NCBI GenBank assembly: GCA_020446425.1
Contig: JAGRES010000015.1
Span: 62,001-126,000, forward strand
Origin: Sphingobium sp.
GTDB lineage: Bacteria > Pseudomonadota > Alphaproteobacteria > Sphingomonadales > Sphingomonadaceae
Direction: 5' to 3'
DNA length: 64,000 bases
Shown here: positions 53,773 to 61,298 of the stretch, one piece after another
Layout of the letters: each line of letters starts with the position of its first letter
Numbering within the stretch: position 1 is the first letter of the stretch
Notes under the pieces: generated by a model
What the model was told of the DNA's origin: nothing
The model's input: only the letters and a program-made list of their open reading frames with translations
Databases searched by the model: none
Position numbers and translations under genes: made by a program

Positions 53773-54066
53773 TCAGCCGAATTTATACAGGATGCCGAAG
53801 CCGCCGCGTGGATAATTCCATTCGACTTCCCCGGTTGCTGACGTGACGATCCGGCATGTCCCGCATTCCAGGCAGCCGTCGGGCGCGATTTCGATCTGCC
53901 CCTGGTCATTGGCGCTATAGCAGCCGGCTGGACACATATATTCGAGCGAACGCAGCTGGGCGGACGGTATCTTGTGTGGCCGCACGCTGATGTGCGGCTT
54001 TCCCGCGTCGACGACGAAGCGATTGAAATAGAGCTTGTCTTCTACCTTGATCATGCTTTCGGCCAT
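53773..54066 (-). CDS. fixX: Ferredoxin-like protein FixX
   Basis: A 97-residue ferredoxin of the FixABCX electron-bifurcating complex, which supplies low-potential electrons to nitrogenase. The sequence [19 protein letters not shown] opens the family; the Cys ligands lie in YMCPAGCYS and [12 protein letters not shown], ending [22 protein letters not shown] 54066 follows GGAGACAGG. It usually ends a fixABCX operon, but here fixABC are not adjacent; a ferritin-like gene precedes it, 102 bases upstream. Confidence 0.93.
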   Translation of the reverse strand: MAESMIKVEDKLYFNRFVVDAGKPHISVRPHKIPSAQLRSLEYMCPAGCYSANDQGQIEIAPDGCLECGTCRIVTSATGEVEWNYPRGGFGILYKFG

Positions 54067-54168
54067 GACCTGTCTCCATCTATGCCCGGCGCTTGCTGGG
54101 CGTGTTACGCGATTGCACGGCATGTATATGCCGGTGAAAAGCCATCGGACGCCGGGAAATGGCCAATC

Positions 54169-54648
54169 CTATATGTTCAGTGTCACCGTCTTCCCCTGGG
54201 CCCTGGCGGCAATCCACCGCTTGAGTTCGGTGACATGAGCTTTTTCCTCGTCCACGAACTCTCGCGCAAAGGCTATGATCTCGGGATCGGTCGCCCTCGC
54301 CAGAACGTCGGAATAATAGTTCAGCCCCGCCATCTCTGCCGCCAGTGCGGTTTCGAGGGCTTCGTCGGGACCGATCAACGGGTCCGCGGCCCAGATTGCG
54401 GCGGATTCCGGGCTTTCATCATCAGGCCATACAAATTCCCCCGATTTCAGTTCGGGAATATCGCGAAACCCCGACCGCTCACGCGCATCGGCCAAATGAA
54501 GCCGTGAATAATGTGAGAGTTGTCGAAACAGCTTGCCGACCTCAGCATTACCGCCGCCTTCCATCGCGTCGGCCAGATGAGCAAAGCGGTCCGCCGCCTC
54601 GCGTTCCAGTTGAATGGCATGTGCCAGAAATTCTTCGACTGTTTCCAT
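54169..54648 (-). CDS. Ferritin-like (rubrerythrin-type) diiron protein
   Basis: A 159-residue four-helix-bundle protein. Candidate metal ligands are in FLAHAIQLEREAADRFAHLA (first helix), ETALAAEMAGLNYYSDVL and FAREFVDEEKAHVTELKRWI (Glu and ExxH). It lacks the rubredoxin-like Cys4 of classical rubrerythrin. It resembles the C-terminal half of the gene before it, so they look like tandem copies. ATG 54648 follows GGGG; in-frame ATG 54666 lacks a ribosome site. Likely roles are peroxide scavenging or iron handling near nitrogenase. Confidence 0.8.
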   Translation of the reverse strand: METVEEFLAHAIQLEREAADRFAHLADAMEGGGNAEVGKLFRQLSHYSRLHLADARERSGFRDIPELKSGEFVWPDDESPESAAIWAADPLIGPDEALETALAAEMAGLNYYSDVLARATDPEIIAFAREFVDEEKAHVTELKRWIAARAQGKTVTLNI

Positions 54649-54676
54649 GGGTGCCCCATCGTTCATGCTATCGGGA

Positions 54677-54717
54677 TGTCCCGGCCTCGCACGCATACGC
54701 CACGCGATGCCGGGACA
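54677..54717. repeat. Inverted repeat between the two ferritin-like genes
   Basis: TGTCCCGGC (54677-54685) and GCCGGGACA (54709-54717), perfect nine-base arms with a 23-base loop. It lies in the leftward operon and could adjust mRNA levels of the second ferritin-like gene and fixX. No T-run follows. Confidence 0.6.
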
Positions 54718-54724
54718 CCGATGT

Positions 54725-55645
54725 TCAGCTTACCGCTTCCTCCACTTCCGGGTGGGCGATGTTCCATTCCTCGCGGGTGATCGACGCCTCCAGGATTTTC
54801 AGATGCTCGGCCTCTTCCCTGACGAAGAGCTTAGCCATCTCGGCGACCTCGGCGACGTCCGATGTCGCGCCCATCGCCATATAGAATTCATAGCCGCGCC
54901 GTTCACCCAACAGCGCTGCCTTCAGTGCATCGAGCCGGCTCATATTGGGATCTCCGGCCATGAGCGACGTGCGTTCCGGCGTCGCCTGATCGGGCCACAC
55001 ATAGTCGGGTGGAATGACAGCATCGGCATCGAGTTTGGACGCCATTTCCTTGGCCTCCTTCAGATGTTGACGGGAAAAGCCGGCGAGCTGGTAGAACAGC
55101 TTGGCGACTTCGTCATTGCCGCATGCCTTCATATCCTCGGCAAGAGCATAGAAATGGGTTGCGGCATCTTCCTCGATCTTAACCGCATAGCCCAGGAATT
55201 CGTCGACGCTCCCGATCTTGATACCGCCTGTGAAACGCTTGGCGGCGTGGGTGATATGCGGGCGTTGAACGGGCAGGGTCTCGTCGCCCTCAAACCGTAC
55301 CATGATGTCCTCGTTGCGCACGAAGCATTGGCAGGCGAGGCGATGGCGCGGTGGCATGTCGTTCACCTCAGCCTCGAAAATCTCCTCCTTGGTGATTTTG
55401 CCGAGCTGCTTCAGCGTTTCCTTTTCCTCCTCGGTCAGCGCGATGCCATATTTGCTGTACTTGGTCGGTGCATAGAGATGCTCGACTTCGACTACGCATG
55501 ATCCGCAATTGCCGTCCTGGCAATCGAAGGGGATGGGGATGTTGTGTTGTTTGGCAACGGCTAGGACAGTCCCGCGATCTCCGGCGACCGCATAGACTGT
55601 GACGTCCTTTGCCATGCGCGGAGAAGAAAAAGTAACATTGGCCAT
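54725..55645 (-). CDS. 2Fe-2S ferredoxin/ferritin-like fusion protein
   Basis: A 306-residue two-domain protein. Residues 10-115 are a plant/adrenodoxin-like ferredoxin, with Cys42, Cys47 and Cys50 in DCQDGNCGSCVVEVEHL and Cys105/107 in RLACQCFV. Residues about 140-300 are a ferritin-like bundle (FLGYAVKIEEDAATHFYALAEDM; GERRGYEFYMAMG; FVREEAEHLKILEASI) with paired Glu/His ligands. The start at 55645 follows AGGAG. A sigma-54 promoter and NifA site precede it, so it is probably nitrogen-fixation induced. It may reduce peroxide or oxygen, or move iron, using electrons through its own ferredoxin. Confidence 0.85.
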   Translation of the reverse strand: MANVTFSSPRMAKDVTVYAVAGDRGTVLAVAKQHNIPIPFDCQDGNCGSCVVEVEHLYAPTKYSKYGIALTEEEKETLKQLGKITKEEIFEAEVNDMPPRHRLACQCFVRNEDIMVRFEGDETLPVQRPHITHAAKRFTGGIKIGSVDEFLGYAVKIEEDAATHFYALAEDMKACGNDEVAKLFYQLAGFSRQHLKEAKEMASKLDADAVIPPDYVWPDQATPERTSLMAGDPNMSRLDALKAALLGERRGYEFYMAMGATSDVAEVAEMAKLFVREEAEHLKILEASITREEWNIAHPEVEEAVS

Positions 55646-55703
55646 AGCAAACTCCTGCAAATCGGGGTCGTAAATTCAGCGATCCTCGCTTGCAGCAACA
55701 CAA

Positions 55704-55719
55704 AGCAACAACCATGCCA
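55704..55719 (-). promoter_or_regulatory. Sigma-54 promoter of the leftward nif operon
   Basis: On the minus strand TGGCAT (55719-55714), five bases, TTGCT (55708-55704): both GG and GC are in place. It is 59 bases before the ferredoxin/ferritin fusion start. Confidence 0.8.
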
Positions 55720-55784
55720 ATGGCGGTTTTCCGGGATATTCCGCCGATATCGCAATTTATTTCGGAACAATAACGCGCCACAAA

Positions 55785-55800
55785 TGTGCCCTTTGAAACA
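55785..55800. promoter_or_regulatory. NifA upstream activator site (TGT-N10-ACA), first copy
   Basis: TGT 55785-55787, ten bases, ACA 55798-55800. It lies 66 bases from the leftward -24 element and 133 from the rightward one, so it can serve both. Confidence 0.75.
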
Positions 55801-55873
55801 CCATTGTCCAGAACCGCTCCCTTTGCTGCCAAACACAACAAAACCGGTAAATCCGACATGAATGTTACCCCTA

Positions 55874-55889
55874 TGTAGGCTTTGCGACA
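55874..55889. promoter_or_regulatory. NifA upstream activator site (TGT-N10-ACA), second copy
   Basis: TGT 55874-55876, ten bases, ACA 55887-55889. It is only 44 bases before the rightward -24 element, and 155 from the leftward one. So the two sites and two promoters make a symmetric regulatory block. Confidence 0.75.
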
Positions 55890-55932
55890 CGCTGTTCAGC
55901 TAAAAACCACGGGAATGAGCCATTCCCCGGGT

Positions 55933-55948
55933 TGGCACGATAGCTGCA
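55933..55948 (+). promoter_or_regulatory. Sigma-54 promoter of the rightward fdx-lrv-nifT operon
   Basis: TGGCAC (55933-55938), five bases, CTGCA (55944-55948). The GG and GC dinucleotides are spaced as required. It ends 35 bases before the ferredoxin start. Confidence 0.75.
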
Positions 55949-55982
55949 TCTCTTTCCGGCGGGATAACCCTCGGAGGACCAA

Positions 55983-56177
55983 ATGGCTTACAAGATTATT
56001 GCATCGCAATGCACCGGTTGCAGCGCCTGCGAATTTGAATGCCCGAATGCGGCGATTTCGATGAAGGGGGATACTTTCATCATCGACCCCAACAAATGCA
56101 CCGAGTGTGAGGGAGAATATGATCATCCGCAGTGCGACACGGTGTGCCCGGTTCCCAAGACCTGCGTGCCTGCCTGA
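55983..56177 (+). CDS. 2[4Fe-4S] ferredoxin, nif-associated
   Basis: A 64-residue electron carrier, probably a donor to nitrogenase or its maturation enzymes. The Cys patterns are [12 protein letters not shown] and [18 protein letters not shown]; the longer gap in the second cluster is typical of FdxN/FdB-type nif ferredoxins. ATG 55983 follows GGAGGACC. It is the first gene behind the rightward sigma-54 promoter and is closely followed by the LRV gene. Confidence 0.92.
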   Translation: MAYKIIASQCTGCSACEFECPNAAISMKGDTFIIDPNKCTECEGEYDHPQCDTVCPVPKTCVPA

Positions 56178-56197
56178 TAGATGATCGAATTCAGGCC

Positions 56198-57073
56198 GTG
56201 AGCCCGGACCTCATCGACCTGCCCGAAGATGAATTCGGCGCGGCGCTGGATTGGCGGGGCAAGCCGATCCGCTGCCGCGAATGCGATCATCTCAAGATGA
56301 ACGAGGAGGGGCTCTGCAAGAAGGGCAAGGCCTGCATCCGTGATCGCCGCGCCCGGCGTGTCGACCGTTTCCTTCAGGAGAATAAGAGCCTTGCTGACAG
56401 CTATCTCGACCACCCCTATTTCGAGGTACGCGCATGCGCGGCGCAATATGCGAGCGTCTTTCGCCTTGTTCCGCTGCTGGACGACCCGGAGCCAGAGGTG
56501 CGGGCCGTTGCAACCATGCGGCTGCCCAATGATCGCATCGCACGGATGGTGGATGATGAAGACTCGCGCGTTCGCGTGGCGGCTGCTGCGCGGCTTAAGG
56601 GCAAGGAACTGATGCCGTTGATCCACGACCCGGAATATATGGTGCGCATTACTGCGGTGAGGAAGATGCCGCCGGAACTGCTGCCGCTGGTACGGCACGA
56701 TCCTGACCCCGAGGTGCGAGCCTGGGTGGCGCGGCGGATCGACCCGCGCGCGCTGGCCGACATGGCGTTCGATCATGACGCGCAGGTGCGGTTGCAGGTG
56801 GCTGCGCGTATTCCGCTCGACCAACTCGCCCTGATGATCAGGGACAGCGACATGCGTGTGCGCTTCGCCGTCGCGGAGCGGATCGCCGAGGAAGAGCTGT
56901 TCGTGATGCTGGACGACGCCGAGCCGGCCATTCGTGATTTGGCGCGCCAGCGTATCGAGGCGGTCGAAGAACTGGCCGATCGTCTGGCCGCCCACCGTGG
57001 CAAGCATGACCGGCGGCCGATGCTCAAACTTGTTCATGGGGAGAGGGACCAACAAGAGGAGACCGAACAATGA
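56198..57073 (+). CDS. 4Fe-4S leucine-rich-repeat-variant (LRV) protein
   Basis: About 291 residues. An N-terminal Cys cluster (IRCRECDHL..GLCKKGKACI, Cys near 28-50) likely binds [4Fe-4S], as in the LRV protein of Azotobacter vinelandii. It is followed by about eight 24-residue repeats of the form DPEPEVRAVATMRLPNDRIARMVDD. Such proteins lie in nif clusters, but their job is unknown; a scaffold for cluster delivery is a guess. The start is probably GTG 56198; the frame is open to 56132 inside the ferredoxin gene. It ends as ATGA over nifT. Confidence 0.85.
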   Translation: MSPDLIDLPEDEFGAALDWRGKPIRCRECDHLKMNEEGLCKKGKACIRDRRARRVDRFLQENKSLADSYLDHPYFEVRACAAQYASVFRLVPLLDDPEPEVRAVATMRLPNDRIARMVDDEDSRVRVAAAARLKGKELMPLIHDPEYMVRITAVRKMPPELLPLVRHDPDPEVRAWVARRIDPRALADMAFDHDAQVRLQVAARIPLDQLALMIRDSDMRVRFAVAERIAEEELFVMLDDAEPAIRDLARQRIEAVEELADRLAAHRGKHDRRPMLKLVHGERDQQEETEQ

Positions 57074-57282
57074 AAGTCATGATCAGGCGCTCGGAAGGAG
57101 CGCTTTCCGCCTATGTCCCCAAAAAGGATCTTGAGGAGCCTATTGTGGAAACCGAGCTCGACAGCCTGTGGGGCGGCTGGGTGCGGCTTGGCAATGGCTG
57201 GGTGCTGGAGCTGCCGGATATGGCGGACGACACGCGCTTGCCGATCACCGTAAACGCCCGCAAGCGCAGCGAGGAGGAATGA
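57070..57282 (+). CDS. nifT: Nitrogen fixation protein NifT/FixU
   Basis: A 70-residue protein of unknown role that usually follows nifK. The sequence KVMIRRSEGALSAYVPKKDLEEPIV and WVLELPDMADDTRLPITVNARKR is the full family pattern. Here it is separated from nifHDK and lies behind the LRV gene (four-base overlap). Confidence 0.94.
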   Translation: MKVMIRRSEGALSAYVPKKDLEEPIVETELDSLWGGWVRLGNGWVLELPDMADDTRLPITVNARKRSEEE

Positions 57283-57283
57283 C

Positions 57284-58126
57284 ATGACGACGACGCTCGC
57301 CAATCCGAAACTTGCCGTGAAGGAAATCGCCGAAGGGCTGCGCGCCGGGGACATTGTGCCGTATCTCGGGCCTGCTATTTCCGCGCTTTCATCGCCGCAA
57401 GCCCCCATGTCTCCGGACGATCTCGCAGCCTTCTTCGGCTCTAAGGTAACGCTGCCCAAACGCGCCATAGGCAATGCCTGGGCCAGCGCGCAATATATCG
57501 AGAGCTACAAGCACCGCAGCACGGTGACCGCGCTGATGGCGGAAGCATTTTCCACGCCCGTCGCGCCGTCTGCCTTTCATGAGTGGCTGGCCGGGCTGGG
57601 CCTGCCCTTGATCGTGGACAGCTGGTATGCCTCAGAAATGCGTGGTGCGCTCAGCGGTCGCGATGGCTGGATAGAAGTGCAGGGCATCACGCGTGCCGGT
57701 ATTGGCGAAGATTGCTGGTATCGCTTCTATGGTCCCGATGGCAGCCAGACCGATACGGCGGCTGCATCGGCAGCCCGGACCATAGTCTACACGCCCCATG
57801 GCGGGATTGCGCCTGAGCAGAACTTCCTGATCACCGATGCCGATTATGTCGAGATATTGACCGAGATCGATATCCAGACACCGATCCCGGAAGTGGTCCG
57901 CCAGCGCCGCACGGGCAAGCCGTTCCTGTTCGTCGGCTGCCGCTTCCACGACCAGATGCTGCGCAGCTATGCGCGGCAGATCATCAAGCGCTCTGGTGAT
58001 CCGCATTATGCGGTGGTCGATCTCGCCAGCCTGACACGCAACGAACTGCGGTTCCTCGACGAGCAGAATATCACGCCGGTCGAGATGGATCTGGCCGAAT
58101 TTCTTGAGGTGCTCCCCGCCGCTTGA
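57284..58126 (+). CDS. SIR2-like domain protein in the nif operon
   Basis: A 280-residue protein of the SIR2_2 type. GDIVPYLGPAIS near residue 25 matches the NAD-binding glycine loop in altered form, TPHGGIAPEQNFLITDADYVEIL near 170 the HG..P..L..T..DY motif, and GKPFLFVGCRFHDQMLRSYARQII near 210 the FLFVGYSFxDxxLR motif. The catalytic His of deacetylases is not certain; His171 is a candidate. It follows nifT by one base and is closed by a terminator. SIR2-like domains often occur in immune effectors, but this context suggests a nitrogen-fixation role, perhaps linked to NAD or ADP-ribosylation control. Confidence 0.72.
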   Translation: MTTTLANPKLAVKEIAEGLRAGDIVPYLGPAISALSSPQAPMSPDDLAAFFGSKVTLPKRAIGNAWASAQYIESYKHRSTVTALMAEAFSTPVAPSAFHEWLAGLGLPLIVDSWYASEMRGALSGRDGWIEVQGITRAGIGEDCWYRFYGPDGSQTDTAAASAARTIVYTPHGGIAPEQNFLITDADYVEILTEIDIQTPIPEVVRQRRTGKPFLFVGCRFHDQMLRSYARQIIKRSGDPHYAVVDLASLTRNELRFLDEQNITPVEMDLAEFLEVLPAA

Positions 58127-58151
58127 ACCGGCGCCGACAGGCTTTTCTCCT

Positions 58152-58180
58152 GCCCCGCTTCATTGGCGGGGCTTTTTGTT
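58152..58180 (+). terminator. Rho-independent terminator after the SIR2-like gene
   Basis: CCCCGC (58153-58158) and GCGGGG (58166-58171) with a seven-base loop, followed by CTTTTTGTTT. It separates the fdx-lrv-nifT-SIR2 operon from nifB. Confidence 0.85.
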
Positions 58181-58187
58181 TGGTATT

Positions 58188-58203
58188 TGTGCCGTTCGCG
58201 ACA
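58188..58203. promoter_or_regulatory. NifA upstream activator site before nifB
   Basis: TGT 58188-58190, ten bases, ACA 58201-58203; it lies 98 bases before the -24 element, the usual distance for NifA looping. Confidence 0.8.
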
Positions 58204-58301
58204 TTGTGCGGATTTTCCCGCGTCGCCATCGCGACAATGTCTGAACACGCGCTCGTGTTGCAGTGCGTCATAAATCGCGAAAATCCGTCCCTTTCTCCGA
58301 T

Positions 58302-58317
58302 TGGCACGGCCATTGCT
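58302..58317 (+). promoter_or_regulatory. Sigma-54 promoter of nifB
   Basis: TGGCAC (58302-58307), five bases, TTGCT (58313-58317): a near-perfect -24/-12 element, 47 bases before the nifB ATG. Confidence 0.88.
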
Positions 58318-58363
58318 TATCTTACCGTATCGTTAATTCAGCCGAGGATCGAGGAACCACATC

Positions 58364-59932
58364 ATGACGGATCTAGGACAAGAATATAGCGAAATGACCG
58401 GAGATACCGGCGGCGCTGTCGACATTGGGGACATCATGCAGAAAATGGCCGAGCATAAGGGCTGCGGCACGTCAAGTGACGGCGGGAAGGCCAGTTGCGG
58501 TTCGTCGGGCGGGCCTGAGGATATGCCGCCGGAGATCTGGGAAAAGGTGAAGAACCACCCCTGCTACAGCGAGGAGGCGCATCATCATTATGCGCGCATG
58601 CATGTCGCGGTCGCGCCCGCCTGCAATATCCAGTGCAACTACTGCAACCGCAAATATGACTGTGCGAACGAGAGCCGCCCCGGCGTCGTGTCTGAGCGGC
58701 TGACGCCCGAACAGGCGTCGAAGAAAGTGCTCGCGGTCGCCAGCACCATTCCGCAGATGACCGTGCTCGGTATCGCCGGACCCGGCGACCCGCTTGCCAA
58801 TCCGCAAAAGACGTTCGAGACCTTCCGCCTCATCTCGGAAGTGGCGCCGGACATCAAGCTGTGCCTCTCGACCAATGGTCTCGCGCTGCCCGATTGGGTG
58901 GACGAGATCGCCAAGTACAAGGTCGATCACGTTACCATCACGATCAACATGGTCGATCCCGAAGTAGGCCAGCATATCTACCCCTGGATCTTTTGGGAGA
59001 ATAAGCGCCTCACTGGCTATGAGGCCGCCAAGATATTGACCGAGCGCCAGATGCTTGGTCTGGAAATGCTCACCGAACGCGGCATTCTCGCCAAGATCAA
59101 CTCGGTGATGATCCCGGGCATCAACGACAAGCATCTCGTCGAGGTGAACAAGGCGGTGAAGTCGCGCGGGGCCTTCCTGCACAACATCATGCCGCTCATC
59201 TCCGCGCCCGAACATGGTACGGTCTTCGGCCTCAATGGCCAGCGCGGCCCGAGCGCGCAGGAACTCAAGGCGCTGCAGGACGAGTGCGAAGGCGACATGA
59301 ACATGATGCGCCATTGCCGCCAGTGCCGCGCCGACGCGGTCGGCCTGCTGGGTGAGGATCGCTCGGCCGAGTTCACCACCGACAAGATCATGGAGATGGA
59401 AGTCGAATATGACTCCGAGGGCCGCAAAGCCTATCAGCAGGCGGTCGAGGCGGAGCGTCAGGCGAAGGTCGCTGCAAAGGCCGACGAACTTGATGGTCTC
59501 GAAAAGGCTGGCGATATCAAGCTGCTGATCGCCGTCGCCACCAAGGGCCACGGCATCATCAACGAGCATTTCGGCCACGCCAAGGAGTTCCAGATATATG
59601 AGCTCTCAGGCACGGGCGCGAAGTTCGTCGGCCACCGCCGCGTCGACCTCTATTGCCAGGGTGGCTATGGCGAGGAAGACGCGCTCGACACCGTCATCAC
59701 GGCGATCAACGATTGCCATGCGGTGTTCGTCGCCAAGATTGGCGGCTGCCCGAAAGCGGACCTGCAAGCCGCGGGTATCGAGCCGGTCGATCAATATGCG
59801 CATGAATATATCGAGGCGTCCGCGCTGGTCTGGTTCAAGGACTATCTCGCCAAGGTCGAGAGCGGGGAAATCGAGCATATCGAACGGGGCGACGCCGCCA
59901 TCCGGCAAGGCGCGCTGCTGAGCGCCGGGTGA
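58364..59932 (+). CDS. nifB: Nitrogenase cofactor biosynthesis protein NifB
   Basis: A radical-SAM enzyme that builds the 8Fe core (NifB-co) of the FeMo cofactor. The 522 residues hold the radical-SAM cluster motif CNIQCNYC at residues 87-94 in [17 protein letters not shown], the [12 protein letters not shown]-binding segment, and further Cys ligands ([14 protein letters not shown] near 310). A C-terminal NifX-like domain ([38 protein letters not shown]) is fused. ATG 58364 follows AGGA. It heads a long operon with a sigma-54/NifA promoter. Confidence 0.97.
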   Translation: MTDLGQEYSEMTGDTGGAVDIGDIMQKMAEHKGCGTSSDGGKASCGSSGGPEDMPPEIWEKVKNHPCYSEEAHHHYARMHVAVAPACNIQCNYCNRKYDCANESRPGVVSERLTPEQASKKVLAVASTIPQMTVLGIAGPGDPLANPQKTFETFRLISEVAPDIKLCLSTNGLALPDWVDEIAKYKVDHVTITINMVDPEVGQHIYPWIFWENKRLTGYEAAKILTERQMLGLEMLTERGILAKINSVMIPGINDKHLVEVNKAVKSRGAFLHNIMPLISAPEHGTVFGLNGQRGPSAQELKALQDECEGDMNMMRHCRQCRADAVGLLGEDRSAEFTTDKIMEMEVEYDSEGRKAYQQAVEAERQAKVAAKADELDGLEKAGDIKLLIAVATKGHGIINEHFGHAKEFQIYELSGTGAKFVGHRRVDLYCQGGYGEEDALDTVITAINDCHAVFVAKIGGCPKADLQAAGIEPVDQYAHEYIEASALVWFKDYLAKVESGEIEHIERGDAAIRQGALLSAG

Positions 59933-59939
59933 GGGGGCG

Positions 59940-60161
59940 ATGTCATACAAGATCGTCGCCTCCCAATGCACCAACTGCACCGCATGCGAAGCACTGTGTC
60001 CCAACACGGCGATCTCGGAGGCGAAGGGCACATTCGTGATCGACCCGGCGCTTTGCACCGAATGCATCGGGCATTTCGATACGCCGCAATGCGTCGCGAT
60101 CTGCCCGGTCGATGACACTTGCGTGATCGACCCATCGGTGCCGCGCTATCAGCCTGCATGA
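59940..60161 (+). CDS. fdxN: 2[4Fe-4S] ferredoxin FdxN
   Basis: A 73-residue ferredoxin that accompanies NifB in many diazotrophs and probably supplies its electrons. The Cys patterns are [12 protein letters not shown] and [18 protein letters not shown]. It resembles the ferredoxin at 55983 ([12 protein letters not shown] versus [12 protein letters not shown]), so they are likely paralogues. It lies seven bases behind nifB. Confidence 0.93.
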   Translation: MSYKIVASQCTNCTACEALCPNTAISEAKGTFVIDPALCTECIGHFDTPQCVAICPVDDTCVIDPSVPRYQPA

Positions 60162-60174
60162 GAGGAGGAAGCCA

Positions 60175-60717
60175 ATGTCTGTCCCCGTTCCCGATAAAAT
60201 CGTTGGCCCCACTCTCGACTTGCAGGATGAGATATTGAGTCATCCGCTGCTGGGTGGAGCGATGCCGCCCGAAGCCGTACGGCATCTCGAACGTGCTGCG
60301 CTCAGCTATCATTTAAGCGACATTGCGGAGACACATCTGGCGGAAGCAGATGCAATTGCACCGGATCACCCGGCTGTGCTGATCGCTTTCTACCGTTTCT
60401 ATTTCTACAAGGGACGCCTGCTTGAGGCGCTGGTCGTCGCGCGCACATGCATTGGCAAGGCGCTGCGGGAAAATATGCTGGGCGAAAGCTGGCGGCTGGT
60501 TCACGCCGAAGATGCGCGCTTTGGGGAATGGGACGCATTGCTACCCCGCTTCTTCATGTTTTCACTCAAAGGATACGCCTATCTCAACCTGCGCCTTGGC
60601 AACTATATCGAAGGGCGCGCTGCGGCGGAAAAGCTGTTGGAGCTGGACCCGCGTGACCGGATAGGCGCGGGCGTGTTGCTCGATGTGCTGGATCGCATGG
60701 AGGACGCCGATGACTAA
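60175..60717 (+). CDS. TPR-like protein in the nifB operon
   Basis: A 180-residue helical protein. Repeats such as HLERAALSYHLSDIAETHLAEADAIAPDHPAVLIAFYRFYFYKGRLLEALVVAR and GNYIEGRAAAEKLLELDPRDR have TPR spacing. Its place between fdxN and nifZ suggests a scaffold in nitrogenase maturation, but no function is established. ATG 60175 follows GAGGAGG. It overlaps nifZ by eight bases. Confidence 0.7.
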   Translation: MSVPVPDKIVGPTLDLQDEILSHPLLGGAMPPEAVRHLERAALSYHLSDIAETHLAEADAIAPDHPAVLIAFYRFYFYKGRLLEALVVARTCIGKALRENMLGESWRLVHAEDARFGEWDALLPRFFMFSLKGYAYLNLRLGNYIEGRAAAEKLLELDPRDRIGAGVLLDVLDRMEDADD

Positions 60718-61048
60718 CATCGTACGCGATAGCGAAGTCGTCGAGCTGACCCGCCCGCCGGCCTTTCGTTATGGCGAGAAGGTCCTCGCCAAACGCACGG
60801 TGCGTAATGACGGCACCTATGCGGGCAAGGAAATCGGCGACATTCTCGTGAAGAAGGGCGAGGAGGGCTATGTCGTCTCAATCGGCACCTTTCTGCAGCA
60901 ATTCTATATTTACGGCGTCGAATTCTTCGAAAGCGGCAACCGTGTCGGCATGAAGCGCAAGGAGCTTGTGGCATTACACGAGGAGGAAGAGCTTCCGCTC
61001 CCTTCCGCCTTCGTGCCCACGCAGCCCCAGATGGCGGAGCGCGCCTGA
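60710..61048 (+). CDS. nifZ: Nitrogen fixation protein NifZ
   Basis: Helps form the second P-cluster of the MoFe protein. The 112 residues include PAFRYGEKVLAKRTVRNDGTYAGKEIGDILVKKGEEGYV and FLQQFYIYGVEFFESGNRVGMKRKEL, the diagnostic NifZ core. ATG 60710 has GGAGG before it. Its stop overlaps the next gene as TGATG. Confidence 0.95.
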   Translation: MTNIVRDSEVVELTRPPAFRYGEKVLAKRTVRNDGTYAGKEIGDILVKKGEEGYVVSIGTFLQQFYIYGVEFFESGNRVGMKRKELVALHEEEELPLPSAFVPTQPQMAERA

Positions 61049-61287
61049 TGTTCGATCTCCGCCTGCCCATCTATCAATGGGGCCAGAAAGTCCGTGCCGC
61101 CGACGATCTCGTGAATGACGGCAGCTATCCCGATGTGCCTGCCGACGCGGTTCTGGTCGCTGCGGGAACAGTCGGTGAGATCGTCAATGTCGGCCACCAT
61201 GAGCAAGCGAATATTCCCGTTTATCTCGTCGAGTTCGGTGAAAGCCTGGTCGTCGGCTGCCTCGAAAATGAAATTGGCGCGGCGTGA
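61048..61287 (+). CDS. Second NifZ-family protein (short)
   Basis: A 79-residue protein with a NifZ-like core (PIYQWGQKVRAADDLVNDGSYPDVPADAVLVAAGTVGEIVNVG..IPVYLVEFGESLVVGCLENEI). It is coupled to nifZ (TGATG). Tandem short NifZ-like genes occur in some proteobacterial nif clusters; the two may form a heteromer, which is inference. Confidence 0.82.
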   Translation: MFDLRLPIYQWGQKVRAADDLVNDGSYPDVPADAVLVAAGTVGEIVNVGHHEQANIPVYLVEFGESLVVGCLENEIGAA

Positions 61288-61298
61288 GGGGGTTGATG

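Noticed and set aside
58259-58267. TGCAGTGCG, one base off the PhaR-like motif, in the nifB promoter region
   Set aside because: A single mismatch without the TTG/CAAC flanks on both sides; chance match is likely.
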